Both the position numbers and the translations under genes were made by a program. Positions 17,671 through 27,427 of a stretch of DNA of 64,000 nucleotides are shown here, piece by piece. The notes beneath the pieces were generated by a model. The model made no database searches and was not told the origin of the DNA. It saw only the letters and a program-made list of their open reading frames with translations. The DNA comes from Streptomyces sp. NBC_00878 (GTDB lineage Bacteria > Actinomycetota > Actinomycetes > Streptomycetales > Streptomycetaceae): NCBI RefSeq assembly GCF_026341515.1, contig NZ_JAPEOK010000001.1:9672001-9736000 (forward strand), written 5' to 3'. Each line of letters starts with the position of its first letter. The stretch's first letter is position 1.

Positions 17671-18329
17671 CGGCGTCCCCGGCGACGCGCACGCCCGGCC
17701 TGCGGAGGTTCCTCACCGAGCGACCTCCGCGGCCCGAGCGGTGCGAACTGTGCGCCGTGACGGTGGAGTCGGACCACCGTCACCTGGTCGACACCGAGAA
17801 GCGCGCCCTCGTCTGCGCCTGCGTCCCCTGCGCGCTGCTGATGGCACAGCCGGGCGCCGCCGCAGGCCGCTTCCGCACGGTCCCGGCCCGCTACCTCACC
17901 GACCCCGGACACCGCCTCGACGAGAGCACGTGGGAGGCGTTGCAGATCCCGGTCGGCGTCGCCTTCCTCTTCCGCAACGCGGCCCTCGACCGGCTGGTCG
18001 CCCTCTACCCGAGCCCGGCCGGAGCCACTGAGAGCGAACTCGAACCGGCCACGTGGACGGCGGTCCTCGGCGGCAGCCGCCTCGCCGAACTGCTCGAACC
18101 CGATGTGGAGGCGCTGCTGCTGCGCCGCACCGAAGGCCGCTTCGAGTGCCACCTCGTACCGATCGACATCTGCTACGAACTCGTCGGCCGTATGCGCCTG
18201 TTGTGGCAGGGCTTCGACGGCGGGGCCGAGGCCCGCGCCGCGCTGGACGCGTTCTTCGCGGAGGTCGCGCGCCGCGTCCGGCCCGTGGACGAGGCGGGAC
18301 ACCCGTTGAAGGAGGCGGTGCGGCCGTGA
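17667..18329 (+). CDS. Conserved hydrogenase-locus protein (DUF5947-like) with a Cys/His metal motif
   Basis: 220 residues, with no membrane segment. Residues about 25-60 hold the pattern CELC, then HRH, then CACVPC: four to five Cys plus two His in a spacing reminiscent of Rieske-type or zinc sites. The rest is mixed alpha/beta with VGVAFLFRN and a conserved CHLVPIDICYELVGRMRLLW block. The link to group 1h hydrogenases is positional. A redox relay between the hydrogenase and the respiratory chain is one possible role and a structural zinc site is another; nothing here decides between them. Confidence 0.7.
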   Translation: MTASPATRTPGLRRFLTERPPRPERCELCAVTVESDHRHLVDTEKRALVCACVPCALLMAQPGAAAGRFRTVPARYLTDPGHRLDESTWEALQIPVGVAFLFRNAALDRLVALYPSPAGATESELEPATWTAVLGGSRLAELLEPDVEALLLRRTEGRFECHLVPIDICYELVGRMRLLWQGFDGGAEARAALDAFFAEVARRVRPVDEAGHPLKEAVRP

Positions 18330-19018
18330 CCGAGTTCTCCTTCGCCTGCACCGGTGTTCGCGCCGACCGGTACGCCGCCGGACCGACCCTCGTCTTCCGG
18401 CTGCGCGTCACCGCCGCCGGCAACGCGCACGTGCACGCTCTCGCACTGCGCTGCCAGATCCGTATCGAACCCGCCCGCCGTGGCTACGAGTCCGCCGAGG
18501 CCGACGGGCTGGCGGACCTCTTCGGCGAGCGCTCACGCTGGGGCAGCACGCTCAAGCCGGTGCAGTTCTCCCAGGTTTCGCTCATGGTCCCGAGCTTCAC
18601 CGGAGAGATCGAAGCCGACCTCGTCGTGCCCTGCACCTACGACATGGACATCGCCGCGACCCGCTACCTCACCGCCCTCACCGACGGCGAGGTTCCGCTG
18701 CTGATGCTCTTCTCCGGTACGGCGTTCACCGGAGCCGGCGGTTTCCAGGTCGAGCCGGTCCCGTGGGACCGGGAGGCGGCCTTCCGGATGCCGGTCGCCA
18801 CCTGGCGGGAGATGGTCGAGCAGCACTTCCCCGGGTGCGGCTGGATCCGGCTGCCGCAGGACACCATGGACGCCCTGCTCGCCTACCGCTCCCGGCGCGC
18901 GCTGCCCTCCTGGGAGGCGGCCCTCAAGGCACTGCTTGACGACAGCGGTGCCGCGGACCCGCCCCGGAGCGACCCGTTGCGCGCGCTCACCGGCACCACC
19001 GGAAGGACGGATCCGTGA
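18326..19018 (+). CDS. Conserved hydrogenase-locus protein (DUF6084-like)
   Basis: 230 residues from GTG 18326, preceded by GAAGGAGG inside the previous gene. It begins with beta-rich sequence (FVFRLRVTAAG-type strands), has a VPCTYDMDIAATRYL block and an Asp/Trp-rich centre, and ends in a Pro/Thr-rich tail. No Cys cluster, signal or membrane span is visible. It overlaps both neighbours, so it belongs to the hydrogenase operon. The function is not known. Confidence 0.7.
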   Translation: MTEFSFACTGVRADRYAAGPTLVFRLRVTAAGNAHVHALALRCQIRIEPARRGYESAEADGLADLFGERSRWGSTLKPVQFSQVSLMVPSFTGEIEADLVVPCTYDMDIAATRYLTALTDGEVPLLMLFSGTAFTGAGGFQVEPVPWDREAAFRMPVATWREMVEQHFPGCGWIRLPQDTMDALLAYRSRRALPSWEAALKALLDDSGAADPPRSDPLRALTGTTGRTDP

Positions 19019-20445
19019 CCGTGACCGCCTTCGCACCCGAGACGGAGGAGCGGTTCGCCCTCGCCCGGCAGGTGGCCGACGCCGTCCTTTTCGAGGGCTA
19101 TGTGCTCTACCCGTACCGCGCCTCGGCGGCCAAGAACCGGCTGCGCTGGCAGTTCGGGGTCCTCGTACCGCCCAGCTGGGGCGCCGAGAGCGAGGAGCAC
19201 GCCTTCCAGCACACCGAGTGCCTGATGGAACCGAAGGCAGGCGCGACTCTCTCGGTCGAGGTGCGCTTCCTGCACGCCCGACGGCGCACGGTGCAGCGGG
19301 CCCGCACGGACGGCGGCTACGACACGGTCTCCGAACTCCGCCTCGAAGACCGGGTGCTGGTGCCCTGGGACGAGGGCGGCGAGGAGCGTGTCGAGGTGGT
19401 CGCGTCGGTGGACGAACTCCTCGGCGACGGCAGCACCCATCCCTTCCGGCTCCCCGCCCGGGAGGACACCGCACCGGTCCTGGACGCGGCCGGCCGGACC
19501 GTGGGCCGGCTGGTCCGGCGGTGTGCGGAGATCAGCGGGAGGGTCCGGCTGTCCGCCCGCGAACTCGACGGTCCCTATCGGGCCATGCGGCTGACCGCCG
19601 TCGTCGAGAACACCAGCGACTGGACACCGCCCGAGGGACACGCCGCCGACCGGGACGCCGCGCTGCCGCATTCCCTGGTCGCCACCCACCTCCTCATGGC
19701 CCTCAGCGCCGGATCGTTCCTGTCGATGACCGATCCCCCCGAGTGGGCGAAGGGCGCGGTCGCCGCCTGCCGCAACCTGCACATCTGGCCCGTACTCGTC
19801 GGCGAACCCGGCCGCGCCGACCTCGTGCTGTCCTCGCCGATCATCCTGGAGGACCATCCGGCCATCGCACCGGAGAGCCCCGGCGCGTTCTACGACGCCA
19901 CCGAGATCGACGAGATTCTCGCGCTGCGCACCGCGGCCCTCACCGACGAGGAGAAACGCGAGGCCAGGGGCACCGACGAGCGGGCGGCCGCCGCGATCGA
20001 GCTGGCCGACTCGATGCCGGCCGAGGTTCTGGAACGCCTGCACGGGGCGGTACGGAGTCTGCGCGAGGTCACCGGCCCGGACCCCGCCGCCCCGGACCTC
20101 GGCTTCCCCGACGAGTACGGGGTGCGGCGGCCCGACACGCCCTGGTGGGACCCCGCGAGCGACGCGGGCTTCGACCCGACACAGGACCGTGTGGTCGTGG
20201 ACGACCGGTCGGTGGGCAAGGGCAGCCGCGTCGAGCTGCGCCCGGGCCTGCGGCGCACCGACGCGCAGGACATCTTCCTGAGGGGCAGCACCGCCAAGGT
20301 CGAGGCGGTGCTGCACGACGTCGACGGAGGGGTGCACCTGGCGGTCACGGTCGAGGGTGACCCGGGCGTCGACATCCGCCGCGAGCAAGGACGGTTCCTG
20401 TACTTCCAGCCCGACGAGGTCACACCGCTGGAGGACGACGTATGA
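19015..20445 (+). CDS. Uncharacterised hydrogenase-locus protein, 476 residues
   Basis: Starts at GTG 19015 and overlaps neighbours on both sides (GTGA, ATGA). The first 80 residues contain FEGYVLYPYRAS and RWQFGVLVPP, then an all-soluble alpha/beta protein with two parts joined near residue 320 by a charged helical stretch (about 305-330). A last domain of about 70 residues, strand-rich and basic, resembles a small OB or beta-barrel fold. No Fe-S motif is evident. I do not recognise the family; the strict operon position suggests an assembly, docking or electron-transfer role for the group 1h enzyme. Confidence 0.7.
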   Translation: MTVTAFAPETEERFALARQVADAVLFEGYVLYPYRASAAKNRLRWQFGVLVPPSWGAESEEHAFQHTECLMEPKAGATLSVEVRFLHARRRTVQRARTDGGYDTVSELRLEDRVLVPWDEGGEERVEVVASVDELLGDGSTHPFRLPAREDTAPVLDAAGRTVGRLVRRCAEISGRVRLSARELDGPYRAMRLTAVVENTSDWTPPEGHAADRDAALPHSLVATHLLMALSAGSFLSMTDPPEWAKGAVAACRNLHIWPVLVGEPGRADLVLSSPIILEDHPAIAPESPGAFYDATEIDEILALRTAALTDEEKREARGTDERAAAAIELADSMPAEVLERLHGAVRSLREVTGPDPAAPDLGFPDEYGVRRPDTPWWDPASDAGFDPTQDRVVVDDRSVGKGSRVELRPGLRRTDAQDIFLRGSTAKVEAVLHDVDGGVHLAVTVEGDPGVDIRREQGRFLYFQPDEVTPLEDDV

Positions 20446-20984
20446 ACCTTCCCCCACCGGCAGGTCCGAGGACTCTCGTGGCGGGCATCGGCAACATCTT
20501 CCTCGCAGACGACGGCTTCGGCGTGGAGACCGCGCGCCGGCTGGCCGAACGGCAACTGCCGGAACACGTCGAGGTGGTGGACATCGGCGTACGCGGCGTC
20601 CACCTCGCCTACCAGCTCCTGGACGGCTACGACACCCTCGTCCTCGTGGACGCCACGGCACGCGGCGAAGCCCCCGGCACGCTGTACGTGATCGAACACG
20701 ACGGCCCCAGCCGCGACACCGGCGCGGTCCCCGCGATCGACGGCCACCGGATGACCCCCGACACCGTCCTGGCGCTGTTGGGCACCCTCTGCGCCGGGAC
20801 CGGCGGTGAGCTACCACGCCGCGTCCTGGTCGTCGGATGCGAACCCGCCTCGGTGGACGAGGGCATCGGTCTCAGTGCGCCGGTGTCCGACGCCGTACCG
20901 GAGGCCGTCCGGCTGATCGAAGAGCTGCTGCGGGGCGGCACGCCGTTCGTGGCGCAGGCCTCAACCGCTGAGGCTCAGACATGA
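20442..20984 (+). CDS. Hydrogenase maturation endopeptidase (HyaD/HupD family)
   Basis: 180 residues. The family signature GIGNIFLADDGFGVE lies at residues 11-25, including the nickel-sensing Glu/Asp positions, and a His occurs in IDGHRMTPD. It should clip the C-terminal peptide after the His of DPCLPCGVH in the large subunit once nickel is inserted. Coupled to the upstream gene by ATGA overlap, followed 11 bases later by a tiny membrane-peptide gene. Confidence 0.9.
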   Translation: MNLPPPAGPRTLVAGIGNIFLADDGFGVETARRLAERQLPEHVEVVDIGVRGVHLAYQLLDGYDTLVLVDATARGEAPGTLYVIEHDGPSRDTGAVPAIDGHRMTPDTVLALLGTLCAGTGGELPRRVLVVGCEPASVDEGIGLSAPVSDAVPEAVRLIEELLRGGTPFVAQASTAEAQT

Positions 20985-20995
20985 GGAGAGACGGG

Positions 20996-21100
20996 ATGAA
21001 GAAGATCGTCATCGGTGGAGCGGCTCTCGCCGCCATGGCCGTCGTCGTCGCCGAGGTGCTTCCCGACATCAGGCGCTACCTGCGGATCCGACGGATGTGA
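20996..21100 (+). CDS. 34-residue single-span membrane peptide (DUF6893-like)
   Basis: ATG 20996 follows GAGGAGAGACGGG at good spacing. After two Lys residues comes a hydrophobic stretch of about 17 residues (IVIGGAALAAMAVVVAEVL), then a strongly basic tail (DIRRYLRIRRM). The layout predicts one membrane span with a positive cytoplasmic end. Similar tiny proteins (DUF6893, from memory) occur in actinobacteria. Placement between the hydrogenase protease and hypA suggests it belongs to the locus and could tether soluble parts to the membrane. Confidence 0.65.
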   Translation: MKKIVIGGAALAAMAVVVAEVLPDIRRYLRIRRM

Positions 21101-21244
21101 ACCGGGGGCGCCACCCGGCGGTGCCGTGCGGTTGCGTCGAACGGCGTACCTGCCCGGCCGGTGACGGCGTGCCGGGCCATGCCCCCGAGTGTGCGCGCCT
21201 CTAATGAGGCGGTCGGGAGCCAGGCTGTGGAAGGACGGAGACTC

Positions 21245-21643
21245 ATGCACGAGATGTCCGTCGCGCTGGCCGTCGTCGACCAGGTGGCAGAGGCCGCCAC
21301 CCGGGCCGGAGATGTCACGGCGGTGCGGTCGGTAAGGCTCCAGGTGGGCGAACTGGCCGGCGTCGTATCCGATGCGCTCGCCTTCTCCTTCGAACTTGCC
21401 TGCGCCGGAACCCTGCTGGAAGGCGCCGAACTGCTCACCGAAGCGGTGCCGGGGCGCGCCCGCTGCACGCCCTGTGCCCACGCATGGGCCGTCGGCATGC
21501 CGCCCCGGCTGACCTGCCCCGCGTGCGGCGGGACCCGTACCGAACTGCTCGCGGGCCGGGAACTGCAGATCGTCGACGTGCACTGGGACGACGGCGGTCC
21601 CCTGCACGCGCCCGCCCGCGAACCGATCTCCGAGGAGCGCTGA
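21245..21643 (+). CDS. hypA: Hydrogenase nickel-insertion protein HypA
   Basis: 132 residues. The N-terminus MHEMSVALAVVDQV contains the essential nickel-binding His2, and the zinc loop is CTPC...CPAC. The start ATG 21245 is fixed by the invariant Met-His and by GGACGGAG upstream. It works with HypB to load nickel into the large subunit. A 144-base gap in front holds no gene but may carry a promoter for the hyp genes. Confidence 0.95.
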   Translation: MHEMSVALAVVDQVAEAATRAGDVTAVRSVRLQVGELAGVVSDALAFSFELACAGTLLEGAELLTEAVPGRARCTPCAHAWAVGMPPRLTCPACGGTRTELLAGRELQIVDVHWDDGGPLHAPAREPISEER

Positions 21644-21646
21644 ACC

Positions 21647-22402
21647 ATGTGCCGTGTCGTCGACCTGCGCCAGGCCGTACTCGCGAAGAACGACGCGAGC
21701 GCCCATGAACTGCGCGCACACCTCGCGGCGCGAGGCACCGCGGTCGTCAACCTGCTGTCCAGTCCGGGCAGCGGCAAGACCGCGCTGTTGGAGCGCGAAC
21801 TGCTGCGGGCACGAGAGCGGTCCGTTCCCGTCGCCGCGCTGACCGCCGATCTCGCCACCGAGAACGACGCGGCGCGCCTGGCGCGTTCCGGTGTCCCCGT
21901 CAAGCAGGTGCTCACCGATGGCCTGTGCCACCTGGAGGCGGAGATGCTCGCCGGGCACGTGGACGGGTGGCTGCCCGACGACACCCGGTTGCTGTTCGTG
22001 GAGAACGTCGGCAATCTGGTCTGCCCGGCCTCCTACGACCTGGGGGAGACCCTGAGGGTCACGCTCGCCTCCGTGACGGAGGGCGAGGACAAGCCGCTCA
22101 AGTACCCCACCGCCTTCGGCCTGGCCCACCTGGTCGTGGTCACCAAGACCGACATCGCGGAGGCCGTCGAGTTCGACGAGGCCGCGTTCCGCGCGAACGT
22201 GGAGCAGGTCAACCCGGGAGTCGAGGTGGTCCTGACCTCGGCACGCCGGGGGCAGGGGGTCGGCGCGCTGCTCGACAGGGCGATGGCGGCGGCGGATGGT
22301 GCACCCGTCCACTCGCCGGTCATGGCCCGGCAGCTCCCGCACCATGGGCACACCTACGCGCACCCGGAGGTCACCGGCGCGATGGCCCACACCCACCCGT
22401 GA
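21647..22402 (+). CDS. hypB: Hydrogenase nickel-insertion GTPase HypB
   Basis: 251 residues. P-loop SSPGSGKTALLE, Walker B region LFVENVGNLVCPASYDLG and the G4 motif VTKTD are present. The His-rich nickel-storage N-terminus seen in many HypB proteins is absent; the C-terminus has a modest His content (PHHGHTYAHPE, AHTHP). It follows hypA by 3 bases and overlaps hypF. Confidence 0.95.
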   Translation: MCRVVDLRQAVLAKNDASAHELRAHLAARGTAVVNLLSSPGSGKTALLERELLRARERSVPVAALTADLATENDAARLARSGVPVKQVLTDGLCHLEAEMLAGHVDGWLPDDTRLLFVENVGNLVCPASYDLGETLRVTLASVTEGEDKPLKYPTAFGLAHLVVVTKTDIAEAVEFDEAAFRANVEQVNPGVEVVLTSARRGQGVGALLDRAMAAADGAPVHSPVMARQLPHHGHTYAHPEVTGAMAHTHP

Positions 22403-24822
22403 GCGGTCCACCCCTCGTGAGCGGTCCGCAGGCCCCGGCCGCCGTCGCCGAGGACACCCCGCTACGCCGCCGGGTCACCGTCCGGGGAGTGGTGCAGGGC
22501 GTGGGATTCCGGCCCTACCTGTACGGCCTCGCCACCGAACTCGCCCTGGCCGGACATGTGATCAACACTGCGGAGGGCGTCGTCGTGGAGGTCGAGGGCA
22601 CCGCCTCGGCCGTGGCCCGGTTCTGCGACCGGATCGCCGCCCAGGCGCCGCCGCTGGCTCGCGTCGAGTCCGTCCACCACCGGGAGATGTCTCCCGCCGG
22701 TACCGTCGGCGGCACCGCTTTCACCATCCTCGCCTCCCACTCCGGCGGACCGGCCCGCACCCTGGTCTCCCCGGACTGCGCCACCTGCGCCGACTGCCTC
22801 GCCGAGCTGGGCGATCCGGCGGACCGGCGGTACCGCCACCCGTTCGTCAACTGCACCCACTGCGGCCCGCGTTTCACGATCGTCACCGGGGTACCGTACG
22901 ACCGGGCCCACACCACGATGGCCGGCTTCGCGATGTGCCACGACTGCGCCCGCGAGTACGCGGATCCGGCCGACCGTCGCTTCCACGCGCAGCCGGTCGC
23001 CTGCCCGGCCTGCGGGCCGCGTCTGCGGCTACTCGTCCGCCAGGAGCCAGGGCTCAGGAGTGTCGAGGGGGCGGACTCGGTCACCGAGGCGCGCGCACTG
23101 CTGACGCGGGGGGCGATCGTCGCCGTGAAGGGCCTGGGCGGCTACCACCTGGCCTGCGATGCCACGAACCAGGCGGCGGTCGCCCTCCTACGACGCCGGA
23201 AGGCGCGCGGGGACAAGCCGTTCGCCGTCATGGCCAGGACCGCGGACGACGTCCGGCACCTCGTCCGGCTGAACCCCGAGGAGCGGAGCCTGCTCGAAGG
23301 CCGGGCCAGGCCGGTCGTGCTGATGAGGCGGCATCCGCACCTGTCGTACGCGGCCGGTGACCCGCGGCCCGCCGAGGCCGTCGCGCCCGGCAGCCCCGAC
23401 CTCGGCGTGATGCTGCCGTACACGCCCCTGCACCATCTGCTGCTCGGCCTGCCCGGCGACCCGGACGGCCCCCGGCTGCTCGTCATGACCAGCGGCAACG
23501 TGTCCGGTGAGCCGATCGTCACCGACGACACCGAGGCGCTGGAGCGGCTCGCGCACCTGGCCGACGCCTGGCTCACGCACGACCGGCCGATCCACGTCCC
23601 GTGCGACGACTCGGTGGTCCGCGTCTGCGACGGGGAGCCGCTGGTGATCCGCCGCTCCCGCGGCTACGCCCCCTTGCCGGTGTCCCTCCCGCTGCCCGTG
23701 CGACCGGCCCTCGCGGTCGGCGGAGACCTGAAGAACGCCTTCTGCCTGGGGGCGGGCCGCCGCGCCTGGCTGTCGGCGCACATCGGCGACATGGACGACG
23801 TCGCTACGCAGCGGGTCTTCGAGCGCGCGGTGGCGCAGTTGGAGTCCATCACCGGAGTACGGCCCGAGAGCCTGGTCTCCGACCGGCATCCCGGCTACCG
23901 CTCCGTCCGCTGGGCCGACCGGAATGCGGTGCACCGGCCCGTCGTACGCGTCCAGCACCATCACGCGCACATCGCCGCCGCGATGGCCGAGCACGGGCTG
24001 GACGGCACCCGGCCGGTGATCGGCGTCGCCTTCGACGGCACGGGCCACGGCGACGACGGCGCCGTGTGGGGCGGGGAGTTCCTGCTCGCGGACTACGACC
24101 GCTTCACCCGGTTCGGGCACCTCGCGTACGTTCCGCTGCCCGGCGGCGACGCCGCGGTGCGCCGGCCGTACCGCATGGCGCTGGCCCATCTGAGGGCGGC
24201 CGGGATCGGCTGGTCCGACGACCTTGCTTGTACGGCCGCCTGCCCGCCCGGCGAACTCCGGCTGCTGGAACGGCAGTTGGAGCGCGACCTGAACTGTGTC
24301 CCCACGTCCAGCATGGGTCGGCTCTTCGACGCCGTGTCCTCGCTCGCCGGGGTGTGCCACCACGCCGGATACGAGGCACAGGCCGCCGTCGAGCTGGAGG
24401 GTGCGGCTCTGCGCGCGCCCGCCGACGACACCACCGCGTACGCCTTCGCCCTGTGCGAGTCGGAGGAGACCGGCGGCGGCGTCGTACGGGCCGATCCGGC
24501 CCCCGTGCTCGCGGCGATCGTCCGCGACCTGCGGGTCGGCGTCGAGCCGGCCCTGGTCGCGGCTCGCTTCCACCGGGGCGTAACCGGCCTGGTGCACCGG
24601 GTCTGCGCGCGGGCGCGAGAGCGGCACGGGCTGGACACGGTCGCCCTGACGGGAGGCGTGTTCGCCAACACGCTGCTCTCCTCGGCCTGTGCCGTTGCCC
24701 TGCGCGAGGACGGCTTCACTGTCCTGCGGCACCACCTGGTGCCGCCCAACGACGGCGGCCTGGCGCTGGGCCAGCTGATGGTGGCCGCCCGGGCCACTCT
24801 CACCCCCACTCCCACCGACTGA
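22399..24822 (+). CDS. hypF: Carbamoyltransferase HypF
   Basis: About 807 residues from GTG 22399 (GTG 22417 is an alternative). Domains in order: acylphosphatase (VRGVVQGVGFRPY), two zinc knuckle pairs (CATCADC, CTHCGPRF, CHDC, CPACGP), a YrdC-like domain (KGLGGYHLACDA) and a Kae1-like domain (VQHHHAHIAAAMAEHG, GVAFDGTGHGDDG). It makes the cyanide ligands of the NiFe site from carbamoyl phosphate together with HypE. All catalytic blocks look intact. Confidence 0.95.
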   Translation: MSGPPLVSGPQAPAAVAEDTPLRRRVTVRGVVQGVGFRPYLYGLATELALAGHVINTAEGVVVEVEGTASAVARFCDRIAAQAPPLARVESVHHREMSPAGTVGGTAFTILASHSGGPARTLVSPDCATCADCLAELGDPADRRYRHPFVNCTHCGPRFTIVTGVPYDRAHTTMAGFAMCHDCAREYADPADRRFHAQPVACPACGPRLRLLVRQEPGLRSVEGADSVTEARALLTRGAIVAVKGLGGYHLACDATNQAAVALLRRRKARGDKPFAVMARTADDVRHLVRLNPEERSLLEGRARPVVLMRRHPHLSYAAGDPRPAEAVAPGSPDLGVMLPYTPLHHLLLGLPGDPDGPRLLVMTSGNVSGEPIVTDDTEALERLAHLADAWLTHDRPIHVPCDDSVVRVCDGEPLVIRRSRGYAPLPVSLPLPVRPALAVGGDLKNAFCLGAGRRAWLSAHIGDMDDVATQRVFERAVAQLESITGVRPESLVSDRHPGYRSVRWADRNAVHRPVVRVQHHHAHIAAAMAEHGLDGTRPVIGVAFDGTGHGDDGAVWGGEFLLADYDRFTRFGHLAYVPLPGGDAAVRRPYRMALAHLRAAGIGWSDDLACTAACPPGELRLLERQLERDLNCVPTSSMGRLFDAVSSLAGVCHHAGYEAQAAVELEGAALRAPADDTTAYAFALCESEETGGGVVRADPAPVLAAIVRDLRVGVEPALVAARFHRGVTGLVHRVCARARERHGLDTVALTGGVFANTLLSSACAVALREDGFTVLRHHLVPPNDGGLALGQLMVAARATLTPTPTD

Positions 24823-24853
24823 GCGACGCGCGACCGACAGCGAGGAGAGGCCC

Positions 24854-25156
24854 ATGTGCCTGGCGGTACCCGGCAGAGTGCTGGACATCGAGGAACGGGA
24901 CGGCACCCGGATGGCCACCGTCGATTTCGGCGGCGTGGTCAAGGAGGTGTGCCTGGAGTACCTGCCCGACCTCCAGGTCGGCGAGTACGCCATCGTCCAC
25001 GTCGGGTTCGCCCTGCAACGGCTGGACGAGGAGTCGGCGCGCCAGACGCTCGGACTCTTCGCCGAACTCGGCCTGCTGCAGGAGGAGTTCGGTGACCCCT
25101 GGGAGGCGGCGGCGGAGGCGGGCGTGGACCCGGTGGAAGAGGTGCGCAACCAGTGA
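24854..25156 (+). CDS. hypC: Hydrogenase maturation chaperone HypC
   Basis: 100 residues beginning [13 protein letters not shown], with the invariant N-terminal Cys that carries the Fe(CN)2CO unit, and GGVVKEV typical of the family. ATG 24854 follows GAGGAGAGG. It escorts the iron fragment from HypD to the large-subunit precursor. It overlaps hypD by 4 bases. It is slightly longer than the usual 75-95 residues, with an acidic tail. Confidence 0.94.
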   Translation: MCLAVPGRVLDIEERDGTRMATVDFGGVVKEVCLEYLPDLQVGEYAIVHVGFALQRLDEESARQTLGLFAELGLLQEEFGDPWEAAAEAGVDPVEEVRNQ

Positions 25157-26283
25157 AGTACATCGACGAGTTCCAGGACCCGGAGCTGGCGCGTCGGCTC
25201 CTCGACGACATCCACGCCACGGTGACCAGGCAGTGGGCCCTGATGGAGGTGTGCGGAGGGCAGACGCACAGCATCATCCGGCACGGCATCGACCAACTCC
25301 TGCCGGAGGAAGTCGAGTTGATCCACGGTCCCGGCTGTCCCGTGTGCGTGACCCCGCTGGAGGTCATCGACAAGGCGCTGGAGATCGCCTCCCGACCGGA
25401 GGTGATCTTCTGCTCCTTCGGTGACATGCTGCGCGTGCCGGGCACGGGACGGGACCTGTTCCAGATCCGCGCGGAAGGCGGTGACGTGCGTGTCGTCTAC
25501 TCACCGCTCGACGCGTTGCGGATCGCGCAGCAGAACCCGGGCCGCGAGGTGGTGTTCTTTGGTATCGGCTTCGAGACGACGGCGCCCCCCAACGCCATGA
25601 CGGTCCATCAGGCCCGGAGGCTGGGCATCGAGAACTTCAGCATGCTGGTGTCCCATGTCCGCGTACCCCCGGCCATCGAGGCGATCATGTCGTCGCCGAG
25701 CTGCCGTGTGCAGGGCTTCCTCGCGGCCGGGCACGTCTGCAGCGTGATGGGTGTGGGGGAGTACCCGGAACTGGCGGAGCGCTTCCGGGTGCCGATCGTC
25801 GTGACGGGCTTCGAGCCACTGGACATCCTCGAAGGCGTGCGCCGGGCCGTCCGCCAGCTGGAACGCGGCGAGCACACCGTCGACAACGCCTACGCCCGTG
25901 CCGTCCGCCCGGAGGGAAACCCGGCCGCCCGGGCCATGCTGGAGGACGTCTTCGAGGTCACCGACCGTGCCTGGCGCGGCATCGGGGTGATCCCCGACAG
26001 CGGCTGGCGACTGTCGCCGAAGTACCGGGACCACGACGCCGAGTACCGCTTCTCGGTCGGCGACATTCGGACGGCCGAACCCGCCGAGTGCCGCAGCGGA
26101 GAGGTCTTGCAGGGGCTGCTCAAGCCGCACGAGTGCGAGGCCTTCGGCACTCTGTGCACCCCGCGCACGCCCCTGGGGGCCACCATGGTCTCCAGCGAGG
26201 GCGCCTGCGCGGCGTACTACCTCTACCGGCGGCTCGACGTGCCCACCACCACGACGGTTCGGGAGGCGAGCCCCGTTGTCTGA
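25153..26283 (+). CDS. hypD: Hydrogenase maturation protein HypD
   Basis: 376 residues from GTG 25153. Conserved blocks include [43 protein letters not shown] and a C-terminal Cys set that ligates the [4Fe-4S] cluster ([19 protein letters not shown]). It is the scaffold on which the Fe(CN)2CO group is built with HypC. It overlaps both flanking hyp genes. Confidence 0.95.
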   Translation: MKYIDEFQDPELARRLLDDIHATVTRQWALMEVCGGQTHSIIRHGIDQLLPEEVELIHGPGCPVCVTPLEVIDKALEIASRPEVIFCSFGDMLRVPGTGRDLFQIRAEGGDVRVVYSPLDALRIAQQNPGREVVFFGIGFETTAPPNAMTVHQARRLGIENFSMLVSHVRVPPAIEAIMSSPSCRVQGFLAAGHVCSVMGVGEYPELAERFRVPIVVTGFEPLDILEGVRRAVRQLERGEHTVDNAYARAVRPEGNPAARAMLEDVFEVTDRAWRGIGVIPDSGWRLSPKYRDHDAEYRFSVGDIRTAEPAECRSGEVLQGLLKPHECEAFGTLCTPRTPLGATMVSSEGACAAYYLYRRLDVPTTTTVREASPVV

Positions 26284-27358
26284 CACCACCGATCTCCCCG
26301 TTCCGGCCGCTCTGGACATCGAGGCGTGGACGTGTCCGGCACCCGTGCGTGACCGGCCGCGTGTCGTCATGGGCCACGGGGGCGGTGGAGTCCTTTCCGC
26401 CGAACTGGTCCAGCAGATCTTCGCACCCGCCTTCGGAGGTGAGGTGCTCGCCCAGATGGGCGATGCCGCCCTTCTCTCCCTCGGTGGTGCCCGGCTGGCG
26501 TTCTCCACCGACTCCTACGTGGTGCGGCCGCTGTTCTTCCCCGGCGGCAGCATCGGTGACCTGGCGGTCAACGGAACCGTCAACGACCTCGCCATGAGCG
26601 GCGCCCGTGCCGCCTACCTCTCCTGCGGATTCATCCTGGAGGAGGGCGTCGAGCTGGACGTGGTCACGCGGGTGTCCGAGGCGCTGGGTGCGGCCGCGCG
26701 CACCGCCGGTGTGGAGGTGGCGACCGGCGACACCAAGGTGGTGGAGGCCGGACACGGCGACGGGATCTACATCAACACCGCGGGCATCGGTCTCGTCCCC
26801 GCGGACGTCGACCTGCGCCCGCAGCGGGTCGTCCCCGGGGACGTCGTGATTGTCAGCGGCGCCATTGGCGTACACGGGGTGGCGGTCATGAGCGTTCGCG
26901 AGGGCCTGGAATTCGGCGTGGAGATCGAGAGCGACTGCGCGGCACTCGGCGGCCTGGTCGACGCCATGCTCGCCGTCACCCCGGACCTGCACGTCCTGCG
27001 CGATCCCACGCGAGGCGGCCTGGCCGCCTCGCTCAACGAGATCGCGCAGGCCTCCGGCACAGGAGTGGTCATCCGCGAACGCGACGTCCCGGTCCCGACG
27101 GCCGTGGCCAACGCCTGCGCCATTCTCGGACTGGACCCCATGTACATCGCCAACGAGGGCAAGCTGGTGGCCTTCGTCCCGCGCGAGCACGCCGACGCCG
27201 TCCTCGAGGCGATGCGAGCCCATCCTCTGGGCGCGGGCTCCGTGATCATCGGTGAGGCCGTCGAGGCGCATCCCGGCATGGTCGTGGCCCGGACCGGCCT
27301 GGGGGGAACGCGCGTCGTCGATCTGCCGATCGGGGAGCAACTGCCGCGGATCTGCTGA
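26276..27358 (+). CDS. hypE: Hydrogenase maturation protein HypE
   Basis: 360 residues, apparently starting at TTG 26276 with GGAGGCGAG upstream and overlapping the end of hypD. PurM-like features are seen: [37 protein letters not shown], and [16 protein letters not shown]. The protein ends in PRIC, the flexible C-terminus whose Cys is carbamoylated by HypF and dehydrated to thiocyanate. It completes the maturation set. Confidence 0.94.
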   Translation: MSDTTDLPVPAALDIEAWTCPAPVRDRPRVVMGHGGGGVLSAELVQQIFAPAFGGEVLAQMGDAALLSLGGARLAFSTDSYVVRPLFFPGGSIGDLAVNGTVNDLAMSGARAAYLSCGFILEEGVELDVVTRVSEALGAAARTAGVEVATGDTKVVEAGHGDGIYINTAGIGLVPADVDLRPQRVVPGDVVIVSGAIGVHGVAVMSVREGLEFGVEIESDCAALGGLVDAMLAVTPDLHVLRDPTRGGLAASLNEIAQASGTGVVIRERDVPVPTAVANACAILGLDPMYIANEGKLVAFVPREHADAVLEAMRAHPLGAGSVIIGEAVEAHPGMVVARTGLGGTRVVDLPIGEQLPRIC

Positions 27359-27390
27359 CAGGGGCGTCGCCTGTCGAGGAGTCGGCCGTG

Positions 27391-27427
27391 CGGGCGCCGA
27401 CCGGACCGTCAACCCGGTCGGCGCCCG
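27391..27427 (+). terminator. Strong hairpin after hypE
   Basis: Perfect 14-bp GC-rich stem (27391-27404 with 27414-27427), 9-base loop, no T-run. It lies 33 bases after the hypE stop and likely ends the hydrogenase transcript. Confidence 0.75.
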
